Positions 1 through 9,524 of a stretch of 64,000 bases of DNA are shown in pieces. Within the stretch, counting starts at the first letter, position 1. Each line of letters begins with the position of its first letter. Source of the DNA: an uncultured Alphaproteobacteria bacterium (GTDB lineage: Bacteria > Pseudomonadota > Alphaproteobacteria > Puniceispirillales > UBA1172); the NCBI GenBank assembly GCA_958431225.1, contig OY288107.1, forward strand, positions 558,001 through 622,000, given 5' to 3'. The notes beneath the pieces are model-generated. The model worked only from the letters and a program-made list of their open reading frames with translations. It was not told the DNA's origin and did not search any database. The position numbers and the translations under genes are program-made.

Positions 1-182
1 GGCGCATCCGTGATAAGGCTGGCGAGCCGCTTTATATTTTTGATTTGAGTATTGAAAATGTGTCCATGCTCATCACCCAGCGCGATGAAAATACTGCCAT
101 TATCCGCCAAAATGCCGGGGATTTGGACGCGCTCATCGCCCGACTCAACGAACAAAGCCAAGCCATCAGCACCAACAACTAA
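1..182 (+). CDS. 3' end of an unidentified gene (59 codons)
   Basis: An open frame runs from the left edge (first full codon at 3) to TAA at 180-182. The 59 residues include IFDLSIENVS near the start and a helical, charged tail ending in QAISTNN. I do not recognise the family. The stop overlaps the convergent ettA stop by four bases (179-182, CTAA read as TAA on plus and TAG on minus). The start and most of the protein lie outside the window, so no function can be given. The frame is supported by host-like codon use and its neat junction with ettA. Confidence 0.5.
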   Translation, partial: RIRDKAGEPLYIFDLSIENVSMLITQRDENTAIIRQNAGDLDALIARLNEQSQAISTNN

Positions 183-1858
183 CGCACAATCGGTTTATAT
201 TTTATGCGTGTGGGGCGGTCGGCATCGGCACCTAGACGGCGTTTGCGGTCTTCTTGATAGGCTTGCCAGTTGCCTTCAAACCATTCCACATGGCTATCGC
301 CTTCAAATGCCAAAATATGCGTAGCGATGCGGTCCAAAAACCAGCGGTCGTGGGTAATAATCACCGCACAGCCGCCGAATTCTAACAGGGCTTCTTCTAA
401 TGCGCGCAGGGTATCCACGTCTAAATCATTGGTCGGCTCATCCAACAATAAAACATTGCACCCCGAACGCAACATCCGCGCTAGATGCACGCGATTGCGC
501 TCGCCCCCTGAAAGCTGCCCCACGCGCTTTTGTTGGTCGCTGCCTTTGAAATTGAACTGCCCCACATAAGCCCGCGATGCCACCGCCCGCTTGCCGAGCA
601 TAATTTCATCCAGCCCATCGCTGATGACTTCCCAGACCGATTTATCATCGGGCAAGGCATCGCGCGATTGATCCACATACGCCATCACCACGCTCTCGCC
701 GATTTTTAGTGCGCCCGCATCGGGGCTATCTTGTCCGGTAATTATACGGAATAGCGTTGTCTTGCCAGCCCCATTCGCCCCGACAATGCCGACAATGCCC
801 CCGGGGAGTAGGCGGAAATCTAACCCATCAATGAGCAATTTATCACCAAACGCCTTCGTCAGCCCCTTGGCTTCAAGCACGACATTACCCAAACGCGGGC
901 CCGGCGGGATGGAAATGCGCGCATTCTCGCCGATGCTTTCGTGTTGTGCGTCAAGTAATTGTTCGTAAGCGGTGAGGCGGGCTTTGGATTTGGCTTGACG
1001 GGCGCGGGGGGCAGAGCGCACCCATTCCAGCTCCCTTGCCAAAGTTTTGATGCGCGCATCTTCGCTCCGCCCTTCTTGTTCAAGGCGTTTTTGTTTTTGT
1101 TCTAGCCAGCCCGAATAGTTGCCCTTAAAGGGAATCCCTGCCCCGCGATCAAGTTCTAAAATCCATCCCGCTACCTCATCCAAAAAATAGCGGTCGTGGG
1201 TGATGGTTACCACAGTGCCGGTGAAATCTTGCAAAAAACGTTGGAGCCACGCCACCGATTCGGCGTCTAAATGATTGGTCGGCTCATCCAAAAGCAACAT
1301 ATCCGGCGCGCTCAATAACAGTTGACAAAGCGCCACCCGCCGTGCCTCGCCCCCTGATAAATTTTCCACGCCAGCATCGGCAGGGGGCAAGCGCAACGCA
1401 TCCATGGCAATCGCCGCATCGCGTTCTAAATCCCATGCACCTGCTGCGTCAATTTGTTCTTGTAACGCGCCTTGTTCTGCCATCAGCGCGTCCATTTCGG
1501 CATCATCCATCGGCTCGGCAAAACGCGCGCTGACTTCATTAAAGCGGTCAATCAACGCCTTTTTCTCGCCCATGCCCAATAAAACATTATCAAGCACATT
1601 GCGCGATTTATCCAATTTCGGCTCTTGGGGCAGATAGCCGATTTTGATGCCCTCCGCCGCCCACGCCTCGCCCTGATAATCGCTTTCCAGCCCCGCCATA
1701 ATCCGCAACAACGTTGATTTCCCGGCCCCATTTATCCCCAACACGCCAATCTTTGCCCCGGGCAGAAATGACAGCGAAATATCTTTCAACACCTCCTTGC
1801 CGCCCGGCCAGGATTTGCATAGGTGACTCATCACATAAACATATTGCGGATTTGCCAT
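179..1858 (-). CDS. ettA: Energy-dependent translational throttle protein EttA (ABC-F ATPase)
   Basis: ABC-F protein of 559 residues that binds the ribosomal E site and gates entry into elongation according to ATP/ADP level. It has two ABC domains and no membrane segment. The first has a Walker A at residues 41-49 (GINGAGKST), a signature LSGGE at 167-171 and a Walker B ending in DEPTNHLD near 198. The second has a Walker A at about 360-368 (GANGAGKTT), LSGGE near 449-453 and DEPTNDLD near 473-480. The arginine- and lysine-rich linker at about 245-325 fits the P-site tRNA interaction motif of ABC-F proteins. Length is normal for EttA (about 555). It is convergent with the partial gene at the left edge. 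Confidence 0.95.
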   Translation of the reverse strand: MANPQYVYVMSHLCKSWPGGKEVLKDISLSFLPGAKIGVLGINGAGKSTLLRIMAGLESDYQGEAWAAEGIKIGYLPQEPKLDKSRNVLDNVLLGMGEKKALIDRFNEVSARFAEPMDDAEMDALMAEQGALQEQIDAAGAWDLERDAAIAMDALRLPPADAGVENLSGGEARRVALCQLLLSAPDMLLLDEPTNHLDAESVAWLQRFLQDFTGTVVTITHDRYFLDEVAGWILELDRGAGIPFKGNYSGWLEQKQKRLEQEGRSEDARIKTLARELEWVRSAPRARQAKSKARLTAYEQLLDAQHESIGENARISIPPGPRLGNVVLEAKGLTKAFGDKLLIDGLDFRLLPGGIVGIVGANGAGKTTLFRIITGQDSPDAGALKIGESVVMAYVDQSRDALPDDKSVWEVISDGLDEIMLGKRAVASRAYVGQFNFKGSDQQKRVGQLSGGERNRVHLARMLRSGCNVLLLDEPTNDLDVDTLRALEEALLEFGGCAVIITHDRWFLDRIATHILAFEGDSHVEWFEGNWQAYQEDRKRRLGADADRPTRIKYKPIVR

Positions 1859-1873
1859 AACGCCCTCGCCTTT

Positions 1874-2233
1874 CTATTCTAAATTTGGTACTAATTTGAA
1901 CGCATCGCCGCGTTCTTTTAGCACCACCATATTAAGACGCGCCCCATCAGGCGCAAGCCGCACCACGCTCTGCCCCGCATCCCCATCAAACACCAACAGC
2001 AACCCGCCATCACGCGCCTCTATGACTTGTCGCAATACCTGCCCTGATGGATAGTGCAGTTCTATAGTGCCGTGCGGGGCAGGCGCAAGCCCACCAATAC
2101 GCGTCGCCAAGCCATAAGCCAACAGCCCCAGCCCAACAACAATCAGCACCGACATCACCCACACCGCACGCTTGACGGGGTTCAGCCATGCTGGCGCATG
2201 ATTTATCTGGCGATTTGGCGCGGTATCGGGCAT
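1874..2233 (-). CDS. DUF6476-like single-pass membrane protein
   Basis: Small protein of about 119 residues with one hydrophobic helix (VWVMSVLIVVGLGLLAYGLA) near residues 25-45 and a C-terminal soluble domain that probably faces the periplasm. It resembles the DUF6476 family, which I recall as common next to rluD/rpoH in alphaproteobacteria. I prefer the ATG at 2231-2233 because a G-rich ribosome binding site (GGGGGGA) lies just upstream. An ATG 12 bases further out would overlap the divergent rluD start by two bases. No enzymatic motif is visible. It may be transcribed divergently from rluD from a very short shared region. Confidence 0.7.
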   Translation of the reverse strand: MPDTAPNRQINHAPAWLNPVKRAVWVMSVLIVVGLGLLAYGLATRIGGLAPAPHGTIELHYPSGQVLRQVIEARDGGLLLVFDGDAGQSVVRLAPDGARLNMVVLKERGDAFKLVPNLE

Positions 2234-2243
2234 ATTTCCCCCC

Positions 2244-3269
2244 ATGAATCATGATAACACAATTTTGACTCTTAAAGTAGAAGCGCCCTTAAAGCAAGAT
2301 CGGATTGACCGCTGGTTAGCCGAACAATGCGCGCAAGCGTCCCATGGGGAATTGTCGCGCTCGCGCATCAAAGCCCTCATCGTAGCGGGGCATCTCTCTG
2401 TAGATGGCAAACCGATTACCAATCCGGCGTTAGTGGTGCGCGAGGGGATGGTCTGTGCGCTCCACCTGCCGGCACCAACACCCCCACGCCCCCAAGCCGA
2501 AGCCATCCCGCTAAATGTGCTGTTTGAAGATGACGATATTATCATCATCAATAAGCCTGCGGGGATGGTCGTGCATCCGGCACCGGGGGCGATGCGCGGG
2601 ACTTTGGTTAATGCGCTCATCGCCCATTGCGGTGCGGGGCTTACCGGCATCGGCGGTGAGATGCGTCCGGGCATCGTGCATCGCCTTGATAAAGATACAA
2701 GCGGTGTCATGGTCGCGGCAAAAACCGCGAAGGCGCATGCAAAACTGACCAAAATTTTTGCCAAACACACGCTGACAAGGCGTTATACGGCGCTAGTTTG
2801 GGGGGTGATGCCCGAACGCCACCAGACCATCAATGCCCCCATCGCCCGCAATCCGCGCCAACGCAAAAAAATGGCGGTGCAAGAAAAGGGGCGCCACGCC
2901 ATCACGCATATTGAGGTTGCGCGCATGATGCCGCCGCTTGCCTCGGTGGTGGAGTGCGTGTTGGAAACCGGGCGCACGCATCAGATTCGCGTGCATTTAG
3001 CGCATTTAGGGCATGGGGTGGTGGGCGATGCAACCTATGGACGCCCGATGCGCGCGAGCCAAATGCCCGACCAAGCCTTACGCGAGGCACTAGGCGCTTT
3101 ACGCCAATTCCCCCGCCAAGCACTCCACGCCAGCTATCTAGGTTTCGTGCATCCCATCACCGGCGAGGCGCTAGCGTTTGAGGCAGAGCTGCCTGATGAT
3201 ATGGCAACGCTCATTCAAAATCTAGGCGCGGCGTTAGAGGCAAGAGGCGGTAAAGGGGGGCGAAAATAA
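2244..3269 (+). CDS. rluD: 23S rRNA pseudouridine synthase, RluD/RluA family
   Basis: Pseudouridine synthase of 341 residues. It has an N-terminal S4-like RNA-binding region (about residues 15-80: DRIDRWLAE, SRSRIKALI) and an RluA catalytic domain. The catalytic motif HRLDKDTSG is at 146-154, with the nucleophilic aspartate at about 149. The C-terminal motif ETGRTHQIRVH is typical of the family. In E. coli RluD makes pseudouridines in helix 69 of 23S rRNA; the S4 domain favours RluD or RluC over RluA here, but the exact target is inferred. It lies just upstream of rpoH on the same strand, an arrangement I recall from alphaproteobacteria. Confidence 0.9.
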   Translation: MNHDNTILTLKVEAPLKQDRIDRWLAEQCAQASHGELSRSRIKALIVAGHLSVDGKPITNPALVVREGMVCALHLPAPTPPRPQAEAIPLNVLFEDDDIIIINKPAGMVVHPAPGAMRGTLVNALIAHCGAGLTGIGGEMRPGIVHRLDKDTSGVMVAAKTAKAHAKLTKIFAKHTLTRRYTALVWGVMPERHQTINAPIARNPRQRKKMAVQEKGRHAITHIEVARMMPPLASVVECVLETGRTHQIRVHLAHLGHGVVGDATYGRPMRASQMPDQALREALGALRQFPRQALHASYLGFVHPITGEALAFEAELPDDMATLIQNLGAALEARGGKGGRK

Positions 3270-3298
3270 GCGGTCATAATTCTGCCCCCTTTTATTTC

Positions 3299-3304
3299 TA
3301 TAAT
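3299..3304 (+). promoter_or_regulatory. Possible -10 box of the rpoH promoter
   Basis: TATAAT lies in the 80-base gap between rluD and rpoH, 45 bases before the rpoH start. I see no convincing -35 box at 16-18 bases upstream, so this is only a candidate. Confidence 0.3.
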
Positions 3305-3349
3305 GAGCACTTATATGATGGAAGATAGGAAGCGGAAAAAGGAGCGATT

Positions 3350-4252
3350 ATGGCGAAAACGCAATTACCTGCCGTATTAGGCAATTTGACACCTGACGGC
3401 AATTTGTCGCGCTATTTGGAAGAAATTAAGCGGTTTCCGATGCTGTCGGCGGAGGAAGAATACACCCTAGCCAAAGACTGGCAAGACAACGAAAACCTAG
3501 ACGCCGCACATCAATTAGTCACAAGCCATCTGCGCCTAGTGGCAAAGATTGCCATGGGCTATCGCGGTTATGGCTTACCCATGGGCGACCTGATTGCCGA
3601 AGGAAATCTAGGCATGATGCGCGCGGTCAAACGCTTTGAACCCGAAAAAGGCTTTCGCCTATCCACCTATGCAATGTGGTGGATTAAGGCGAGCATCCAA
3701 GAATATATTTTACGCTCATGGTCGCTAGTGAAAATCGGCACAACGGCGGCACAGAAAAAACTTTTCTTCAATCTAAGGCGCATCAAAGGCGAAATCAAAG
3801 CCTATGAAGACGGCGATTTGCACCCCGACCAAGTCAAGCAAATAGCCGACCAACTAGACGTGCCAGAAAAAGAAGTAGTCCAAATGAACCGCCGCATGGC
3901 AGGAGGCGACCACTCCCTAAACGCCCGCATAGGCGGAGCCGAAGAAGACGGCGCCGAATGGCAAGACTGGCTAGTAGATGACAGCGAAGACATCGAGGCC
4001 AGCTTCGCCGAAGCCGAAGAATACAACAACCGCCGCCAATTATTAGTAGAAGCCATGCAAGACCTAAACGAACGCGAGCTCGCGATTATTCAGGCAAGGC
4101 GGCTAGCGGATACACCCACAACACTAGAAGAACTATCCAGACATTACGGAGTCAGCAGAGAACGCATCCGCCAGATAGAAGCACGGGCTTTTGAGAAGCT
4201 GCAAATAGGGATGAAGGAACGGGCGGTGGCGCGGAATTTGGTTGAGGGGTGA
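3350..4252 (+). CDS. rpoH: RNA polymerase sigma-32 (heat shock) factor RpoH
   Basis: Sigma factor of 300 residues that directs RNA polymerase to heat-shock promoters. Region 2 is at about 50-120 (GNLGMMRAVKRFEPEKGFRLSTYAMWWI split over 85-112). The RpoH-specific box QKKLFFNLR is at about 135-143. Region 4 is C-terminal with a helix-turn-helix (TLEELSRHYGVSRERIRQIE). A good AGGAG ribosome binding site precedes the ATG. Length is normal. The RpoH box separates it from RpoD and RpoS. It is the last housekeeping gene before the methyltransferase islet. Confidence 0.95.
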   Translation: MAKTQLPAVLGNLTPDGNLSRYLEEIKRFPMLSAEEEYTLAKDWQDNENLDAAHQLVTSHLRLVAKIAMGYRGYGLPMGDLIAEGNLGMMRAVKRFEPEKGFRLSTYAMWWIKASIQEYILRSWSLVKIGTTAAQKKLFFNLRRIKGEIKAYEDGDLHPDQVKQIADQLDVPEKEVVQMNRRMAGGDHSLNARIGGAEEDGAEWQDWLVDDSEDIEASFAEAEEYNNRRQLLVEAMQDLNERELAIIQARRLADTPTTLEELSRHYGVSRERIRQIEARAFEKLQIGMKERAVARNLVEG

Positions 4253-4301
4253 TAGTTTTTGTGGTAGATTCGTCCTGAAACACAATATATGGGGATGAGT
4301 C

Positions 4302-5633
4302 ATGGTTAGGAAAGTGAAGAAAACACCTGAAAAAATGGGTCGCAAAAGCAAACCCGATACTCCACAAAACTGGGAAAACAGGACGCTTTTTCACGAAGAC
4401 AATCTGAAAGTGATGCGCGCCTTGAATTCAGAGACGATTGACCTGATTGCCACTGACCCCCCATTCAACAAAGGGCGCGATTTCCACGCCACCCCCGACA
4501 GCCTTGCATCGGGTGCAAGTTTCCAAGACCGATGGAGATGGGAGGAGGATGTTCACGAAGAATGGACAGACCAAATTCAGGATGACCACCCTGCGGCATG
4601 GGCAGTGATTGAGTGGTCTCGCATGACATACGGAGACGACATGGGGGCGTTCTTATGCTTCATGGCAGTCCGACTTCTTGAGATGCGAAGACTACTCAAA
4701 CCAACAGGTGCGATTTATCTGCACTGCGACCCCACCGCTTCGCACTATCTTAAAGCCATAATGGATGCTGTGTTTGGCAAGGAAAATTTCCGCAACGAGA
4801 TTATTTGGTGCTACAAAAGCGGTGGTGCAGGAAAAGCAAGTTTTGCACGTAAGCACGATATCATACTCTTTTACTCAAAATCAGGGCGGTTTCAATTTTA
4901 TCCACAAAAGGAAAAATCGTATATGGGGTTAGATTATCATACTGGCAATAAAAACGTTCAATTACATGATGATAATGATGGATTAGGTCCATACACTTTG
5001 GTGTTTCTTAAGGACTGGTGGACAGATATTGGAATGTTGGCGACATCCTCTAAAGAAAGAACTGGATACCCCACTCAAAAGCCATTGGCTCTATACCAGC
5101 GAATTATCAAAGCATCATCTAACGAAGGTGATGTTGTGTTAGACCCCTTTGCGGGATGTGCTACAACCCTCGTTGCCGCCGAAGTTTCGCAACGGCAATG
5201 GGTAGGGATAGATATTTGGAGTGGCGCGGGGGAAGTTGTCAATGAGCGATTGAAAGATGCAACAGGGCTTTTTGGAAAAGTTATCTTTACCAAGAATCTG
5301 CCAGAACGTACTGACGATGGGGAGCCAGCCGCACCACCACTCAAGGTAGTGAAAAAAATCACAGAACCCAAAAGCCCGAAAATGTCCCGCAAAGAGATGC
5401 GAGAACATTTGCTTGAACAGCGGGGGGCAAAATGCGAAGGGTGCAACAGAAAATTTGATGATGATCGCTACCTTGAACTAGACCATAATACCCCAAAATC
5501 CGATGGCGGTATCAATCACATCAGCAACAGAATCCTTCTCTGTAGTCCGTGCAACCGACTTAAATCAAATAAATTTACGCTATCGGGGCTACGACAGCAG
5601 AACAAGAAACTTGGATACATGGTTGAAAAATGA
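4302..5633 (+). CDS. DNA methyltransferase (beta class) fused to a C-terminal HNH nuclease domain
   Basis: Protein of 443 residues. Residues about 25-325 form a beta-class amino-methyltransferase: catalytic motif DPPF at 52-55 precedes the target-recognition region, and the AdoMet motif DPFAGCATT follows at 281-289, with GYPTQKP at 255-261 just before it. DPPF suggests N6-adenine methylation, though N4-cytosine is possible. After a charged linker, residues about 365-430 form an HNH domain with CxxC at 378-381, DH at 394-395, H406, N409 and CxxC at 414-417. Fusions of this kind occur in other bacteria and phages, but I know of no well-established role. It could be a self-contained restriction-modification-like enzyme. 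The recognition region (about 165-235) is AT-rich, which may mark exchange of specificity. Confidence 0.85.
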   Translation: MVRKVKKTPEKMGRKSKPDTPQNWENRTLFHEDNLKVMRALNSETIDLIATDPPFNKGRDFHATPDSLASGASFQDRWRWEEDVHEEWTDQIQDDHPAAWAVIEWSRMTYGDDMGAFLCFMAVRLLEMRRLLKPTGAIYLHCDPTASHYLKAIMDAVFGKENFRNEIIWCYKSGGAGKASFARKHDIILFYSKSGRFQFYPQKEKSYMGLDYHTGNKNVQLHDDNDGLGPYTLVFLKDWWTDIGMLATSSKERTGYPTQKPLALYQRIIKASSNEGDVVLDPFAGCATTLVAAEVSQRQWVGIDIWSGAGEVVNERLKDATGLFGKVIFTKNLPERTDDGEPAAPPLKVVKKITEPKSPKMSRKEMREHLLEQRGAKCEGCNRKFDDDRYLELDHNTPKSDGGINHISNRILLCSPCNRLKSNKFTLSGLRQQNKKLGYMVEK

Positions 5634-7066
5634 AAAAGAATACGCCCGATAAACTTGCTAACGAAGCATTGAAGTGCAAAACAGCAGAAGAACTGATTGC
5701 ATTAATTCAACGCGAATTAGGGCAGGAACAACATATCTATCGTGGCGTCCCCCGAGAATATGAATGGGAAGAGCAAACGGATATTAGCTCCATCATATTC
5801 CGTAAATATAGAGAACAAAACGGCAAACCAAGCAAGTTATTTGATAGCGACCATCGCCCTGTTAATATTGAGCATGGTATTATATTGCGAGCCAAACTGC
5901 ATTTTCCGGATTCAATGACAAATAGGGAAATTTTGACGAATATTCGCCATTTTGGTGGTTTGACGACTCTAATTGACTTTAGCCATGATTTAATGGTCGC
6001 ACTATTTTTTGCCTGCTATGGAAATTTAGGCGAGAATGGTCAGTTAATTGCATTAGAATATGGCGAGACAAAACTTTCAAGACACCGCTATTTTTCTAGC
6101 ACTCCTCACAGAAAGAATGTTCCTCCAGCAGAAATAGAATTTATTGAGCCCGCAATAACAACATCAACTAGTAGTGCGCGCGTTATTGCCCAAAAAAGCG
6201 TGTTTGTTCACGCGCCCGATGGGTTTATACCGCCAGAAAAATGCACAATTTTTTCTATACCCGACAATTTGAAAACCGAGATATTAGCGTATCTAAAGCG
6301 TTTTCATCATATTGAACAAAGAACTATTTATAATGATTTGCACGGATTTATAGACCTTGAAAATCGCTTTGCCACAGCACTAAGACATGCCCTCGCGGGC
6401 AGGGCATTAGTTGAGCAAGAAAACTATGAAGATGCGGAGAAGGAATATACAGAAGCCATCAACCAAAAGCCCGATTTTGCAGAAGCTTATTGCCAGCGCG
6501 GAATGACAAAAGCAAGGCGCGGGAAATCTAAAGAAGCCATTACCGATTTTGATGAAGCTATCCGCATAAAGCCTGATTATGCAGATGCTCACCTCAATCG
6601 CGGGATAGTAAAGACTACATTGAAACAATATCCAGAAGCAATCACCAGTTTTGATAATGCTATACGATTAAAACCTGCTGACGCTATGGCTTGGCATAAT
6701 AGAGGCATAGCAAAAGCGCAATATGGAAAATTTGTAGAAGCCATCAAGGATTTTAGTCAAGCTATAAAGCTAAATCCCGACTCTCCTGAGTCGCATTACA
6801 CTCGCGGGGTAGCAAGGCTTAATTTGGGGCTAGAAAAAAATAATTTGGAACAACTTGAGGACGCCATCAAAGATTTGACCGTTTTCATAGATTTAAAATC
6901 AGATGTTGCCGATGCCGATGTTGCCACCGCATACGCAACTCGTGGGGCGGCTTGGGAAAGGCTTGGCAAACACGAAAAAGCACAAGACGATTATGATAGG
7001 GCAAAAGAACTTGGCTACGAAATGCCCAATAATGAGATTGTTCTTCCAGAAATAAACCCCATCTAA
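5630..7066 (+). CDS. FRG-domain protein with C-terminal TPR repeats
   Basis: Protein of 478 residues. The N-terminal part (about 30-250) matches the FRG domain: HIYRGVP at 35-41, [12 protein letters not shown] at 107-118 and [10 protein letters not shown] at 122-131. From about 264 to 470 there are five or six TPR-like repeats (for example [20 protein letters not shown] and [19 protein letters not shown]), which normally bind proteins. No signal peptide or membrane helix is seen. FRG domains are of uncertain biochemical function but recur in defence and toxin contexts. The four-base overlap with the methyltransferase-HNH gene implies translational coupling, so the two products probably act together. 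Its stop overlaps the convergent purA stop by four bases. Confidence 0.8.
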   Translation: MKKNTPDKLANEALKCKTAEELIALIQRELGQEQHIYRGVPREYEWEEQTDISSIIFRKYREQNGKPSKLFDSDHRPVNIEHGIILRAKLHFPDSMTNREILTNIRHFGGLTTLIDFSHDLMVALFFACYGNLGENGQLIALEYGETKLSRHRYFSSTPHRKNVPPAEIEFIEPAITTSTSSARVIAQKSVFVHAPDGFIPPEKCTIFSIPDNLKTEILAYLKRFHHIEQRTIYNDLHGFIDLENRFATALRHALAGRALVEQENYEDAEKEYTEAINQKPDFAEAYCQRGMTKARRGKSKEAITDFDEAIRIKPDYADAHLNRGIVKTTLKQYPEAITSFDNAIRLKPADAMAWHNRGIAKAQYGKFVEAIKDFSQAIKLNPDSPESHYTRGVARLNLGLEKNNLEQLEDAIKDLTVFIDLKSDVADADVATAYATRGAAWERLGKHEKAQDDYDRAKELGYEMPNNEIVLPEINPI

Positions 7067-8367
7067 CCCCCAAAAGGATCCAAAATCAAAATAGTATCCT
7101 CACGTTCAGGACTAGTAGATATACTAGCCACCTCAACCCCCGTCAGCTCCTCCAACCGCTTGATATATGCCCGCGCCCCCTCGGGCAACTCCTCCCATTT
7201 TCGTATGCCTTTGGTTTCGCCCTCCCAGCCGGGCATTTCTTCGTATATTGGTTTTAGCTCGGCTTGTGCGCTTCGTTCGGCGGGGAAGTGGGTTAGCTCC
7301 CTCTCCCCTAACCTATAACCTACACAAATCCGCAACACTTCAAACCCGTCTAATACATCTAATTTCGTTAGTGCCATGCCGCTTATGCCTCCTACTATGG
7401 CGGCTTGGCGTGTCATTACTGCGTCGAACCAGCCGCATCGGCGTTTCCGCCCGGTTACTGTGCCGAATTCGTGTCCGCGTTTGCCCATTCTTTGCCCTGC
7501 TTCGCTAGAATCCTCGGTGGGGAAAGGGCCTTCGCCTACTCTGGTGGTGTAGGCTTTGGTTATTCCTAGCACGTAGCCTATGTTTTTTATGCCGAATCCG
7601 GTGCCGGTTGCTGCTTGCCCGGCGCTTGTGTGCGATGAGGTTACGTATGGATAGGTGCCGTGGTCTATATCTAGCATCACCCCTTGTGCGCCTTCAAATA
7701 GCACGTTTTTTCCTTGCTTTCTTGCTTCGTCTAGGTATTGCCACGCCTCGCCTAAAAAGGGCAGAATTTTTTTGCGTAGTGGCTCTAAATCTTTTAGCAT
7801 TTTTTCGGCATTTAGCGCGTCTTCCCCGGCGCCCCGCAGGAATACATTGTGATGCGCCAATAATGCGTGCGCCCTTGTGCCTAGCGTCTCTTTATCTTGT
7901 AAATCCGCCATCCTTAACCCGCGCCTTGCTACTTTGTCTTCATACGCCGGGCCTATGCCGCGGCCGGTGGTGCCTATTTTGCCCCCTGCCGCTAGGCGTT
8001 CGCGCACTTGATCTACTTTTTGATGAATCGGTAGAATTAGCCCTGCCGATAGCGAAATTAGTAAATTTTCTGGTGCGACCTCTACGCCCTGTTCGGTCAA
8101 AATATCTATTTCTTTTAGCAACGCCCACGGGTCTATGACGACGCCATTGCCTATCACCGACATTTTGCCCCCGCGCACAATCCCCGATGGCAATAGGCTC
8201 AATTTGAATTTCACCCCGTCAATGATTAACGTATGCCCGGCATTATGCCCGCCTTGAAAGCGCGCCACCACATCGGCGCGCACCGATAGCCAATCAACGA
8301 TTTTACCCTTGCCCTCATCGCCCCATTGCGCGCCGATTACAACTACATTGCTCCCCACATTGCTCAT
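7063..8367 (-). CDS. purA: Adenylosuccinate synthetase
   Basis: Enzyme of 434 residues that joins IMP and aspartate with GTP hydrolysis, the first committed step of AMP synthesis. The N-terminal GTP-binding motif GDEGKGK is at about 16-22 and GGHNAGHT follows near 39-46. [20 protein letters not shown] and the TGRKRRCGW segment are all family signatures. Length is normal (about 430). It is four bases downstream of hisZ on the same strand, probably co-transcribed. Confidence 0.97.
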   Translation of the reverse strand: MSNVGSNVVVIGAQWGDEGKGKIVDWLSVRADVVARFQGGHNAGHTLIIDGVKFKLSLLPSGIVRGGKMSVIGNGVVIDPWALLKEIDILTEQGVEVAPENLLISLSAGLILPIHQKVDQVRERLAAGGKIGTTGRGIGPAYEDKVARRGLRMADLQDKETLGTRAHALLAHHNVFLRGAGEDALNAEKMLKDLEPLRKKILPFLGEAWQYLDEARKQGKNVLFEGAQGVMLDIDHGTYPYVTSSHTSAGQAATGTGFGIKNIGYVLGITKAYTTRVGEGPFPTEDSSEAGQRMGKRGHEFGTVTGRKRRCGWFDAVMTRQAAIVGGISGMALTKLDVLDGFEVLRICVGYRLGERELTHFPAERSAQAELKPIYEEMPGWEGETKGIRKWEELPEGARAYIKRLEELTGVEVASISTSPEREDTILILDPFGG

Positions 8368-8371
8368 GATA

Positions 8372-9517
8372 TTACCTGTTTTTTGATGGGGAATAGATTT
8401 CGCTTGCGCCCAATGCTTCGGCCTCGCGCTTGCATGCTTTGCTGTCGCTTGAGGGGTATGAACCCATGACGCCGTGCTTGCCGGTGCGCGCTAATTCTGC
8501 GAGAACGCCGATGCCATAATCCGCCGCTACATAGACGCACGCAACCGATTTTGGTGTTGGGGCGGCGCGCAATACGCGCTCTAGATATAGCGTCAATCCG
8601 GTGGAGGTCTCATCCCCGCCATAGCGTCCGCCGCGCCCTAATTCGCTCCGCACTTTGGAGGTGAAAATGGAAAAGCCTACGCCTTGATGATAGTCTAATC
8701 CCCCCAATCCGCGATGCTCTAGCGGGTCTAGGATTAGCGCCACCGCTGGCACGGCTTCGGCTATCAGTGATGCTAATGTTGCTAGCTCGCCCAACAGCGC
8801 GCGCACATCATCAGCGACTTTGCCGCCTAGCGCGTTTAAGCGTTCCACCGCCTCATCTTGCGCGCATAGGGGTAGTTCTAAAAGCGCTTTTATCACCGCG
8901 CTTTTTGGGTGGGCTAATTGTGCGACTGCCCGGCTATCTTTATGGCGCACCGCCTCGCGCAAGGGCGCGTTGTCGTCAGCGCCTAATAGCACATCCAATA
9001 GGCGCGGCACGTTCAAATCTAGCGACAAATCTTTTAGCCCTATGGCGGTTAGGCTTTCAAGGGCGGCGATGATGATTTCGGCATCATGCGCGGGGGCGGT
9101 CGCACCGATTAACTCGGCACCGATTTGCACGAATTGGCGTTCGGGATTGATTTCATCCGCCACCACCCGCAACACATGACCATAATAACAAAGGCGCAAC
9201 GGACGCGGGCTATGCCCTAAACGGCTCTTGCCGACGCGGGCGATTTGTGCGGTCATATCCGAACGCAGTGCCAGCATGCGTCCGGTGATCGGGTCCATCA
9301 AACGGAATGTATGGTCGGCGAGTGCCGCACCTAGCCCGCTTGCCAATAGCGTTTCTTCGTATTCCACCAAAGGCGGGCTGACATCTTGATAGCCGAACCG
9401 CGCAAAGCCATCCATCAACATGCTCATAATATGGCGCGATTTGCGCGCATCAGCGGGCAGAACATCGCCAAAACCATTCGGCAGAAGAGTCGCTTCGCTT
9501 GTCATAGTGTTGCTCAT
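8372..9517 (-). CDS. hisZ: ATP phosphoribosyltransferase regulatory subunit
   Basis: Protein of 381 residues resembling the catalytic core of histidyl-tRNA synthetase ([13 protein letters not shown] near 12-24; [11 protein letters not shown] near 98-108; late GGRYGG motif). It lacks the anticodon-binding domain, as HisZ does. HisZ pairs with a short HisG to form the first enzyme of histidine synthesis; hisG is not in this window. The neighbouring purA supports HisZ, since hisZ-purA is a known alphaproteobacterial pair. The start used is the ATG seven bases after the glmM stop. Confidence 0.9.
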   Translation of the reverse strand: MSNTMTSEATLLPNGFGDVLPADARKSRHIMSMLMDGFARFGYQDVSPPLVEYEETLLASGLGAALADHTFRLMDPITGRMLALRSDMTAQIARVGKSRLGHSPRPLRLCYYGHVLRVVADEINPERQFVQIGAELIGATAPAHDAEIIIAALESLTAIGLKDLSLDLNVPRLLDVLLGADDNAPLREAVRHKDSRAVAQLAHPKSAVIKALLELPLCAQDEAVERLNALGGKVADDVRALLGELATLASLIAEAVPAVALILDPLEHRGLGGLDYHQGVGFSIFTSKVRSELGRGGRYGGDETSTGLTLYLERVLRAAPTPKSVACVYVAADYGIGVLAELARTGKHGVMGSYPSSDSKACKREAEALGASEIYSPSKNR

Positions 9518-9524
9518 GTTTCTG

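Larger units (their letters stand above)
4302..7066 (+). other. Two-gene islet: methyltransferase-HNH plus FRG-TPR (candidate defence cassette)
   Basis: Two genes overlapping by ATGA (5630-5633) sit between the housekeeping genes rpoH and purA. The islet looks AT-richer than its neighbours, most clearly at 4850-5000 and 5640-7060. No transposase, integrase or flanking repeat is visible. The domain content (DNA modification, HNH nuclease, FRG domain, TPR repeats) is typical of mobile defence genes. That it is a defence system is inference. Confidence 0.6.

Noticed and set aside
7167-8138. Plus-strand open frames inside purA
   Set aside because: Shadows of purA; low-complexity Leu/Arg-rich translations with no ribosome binding site.
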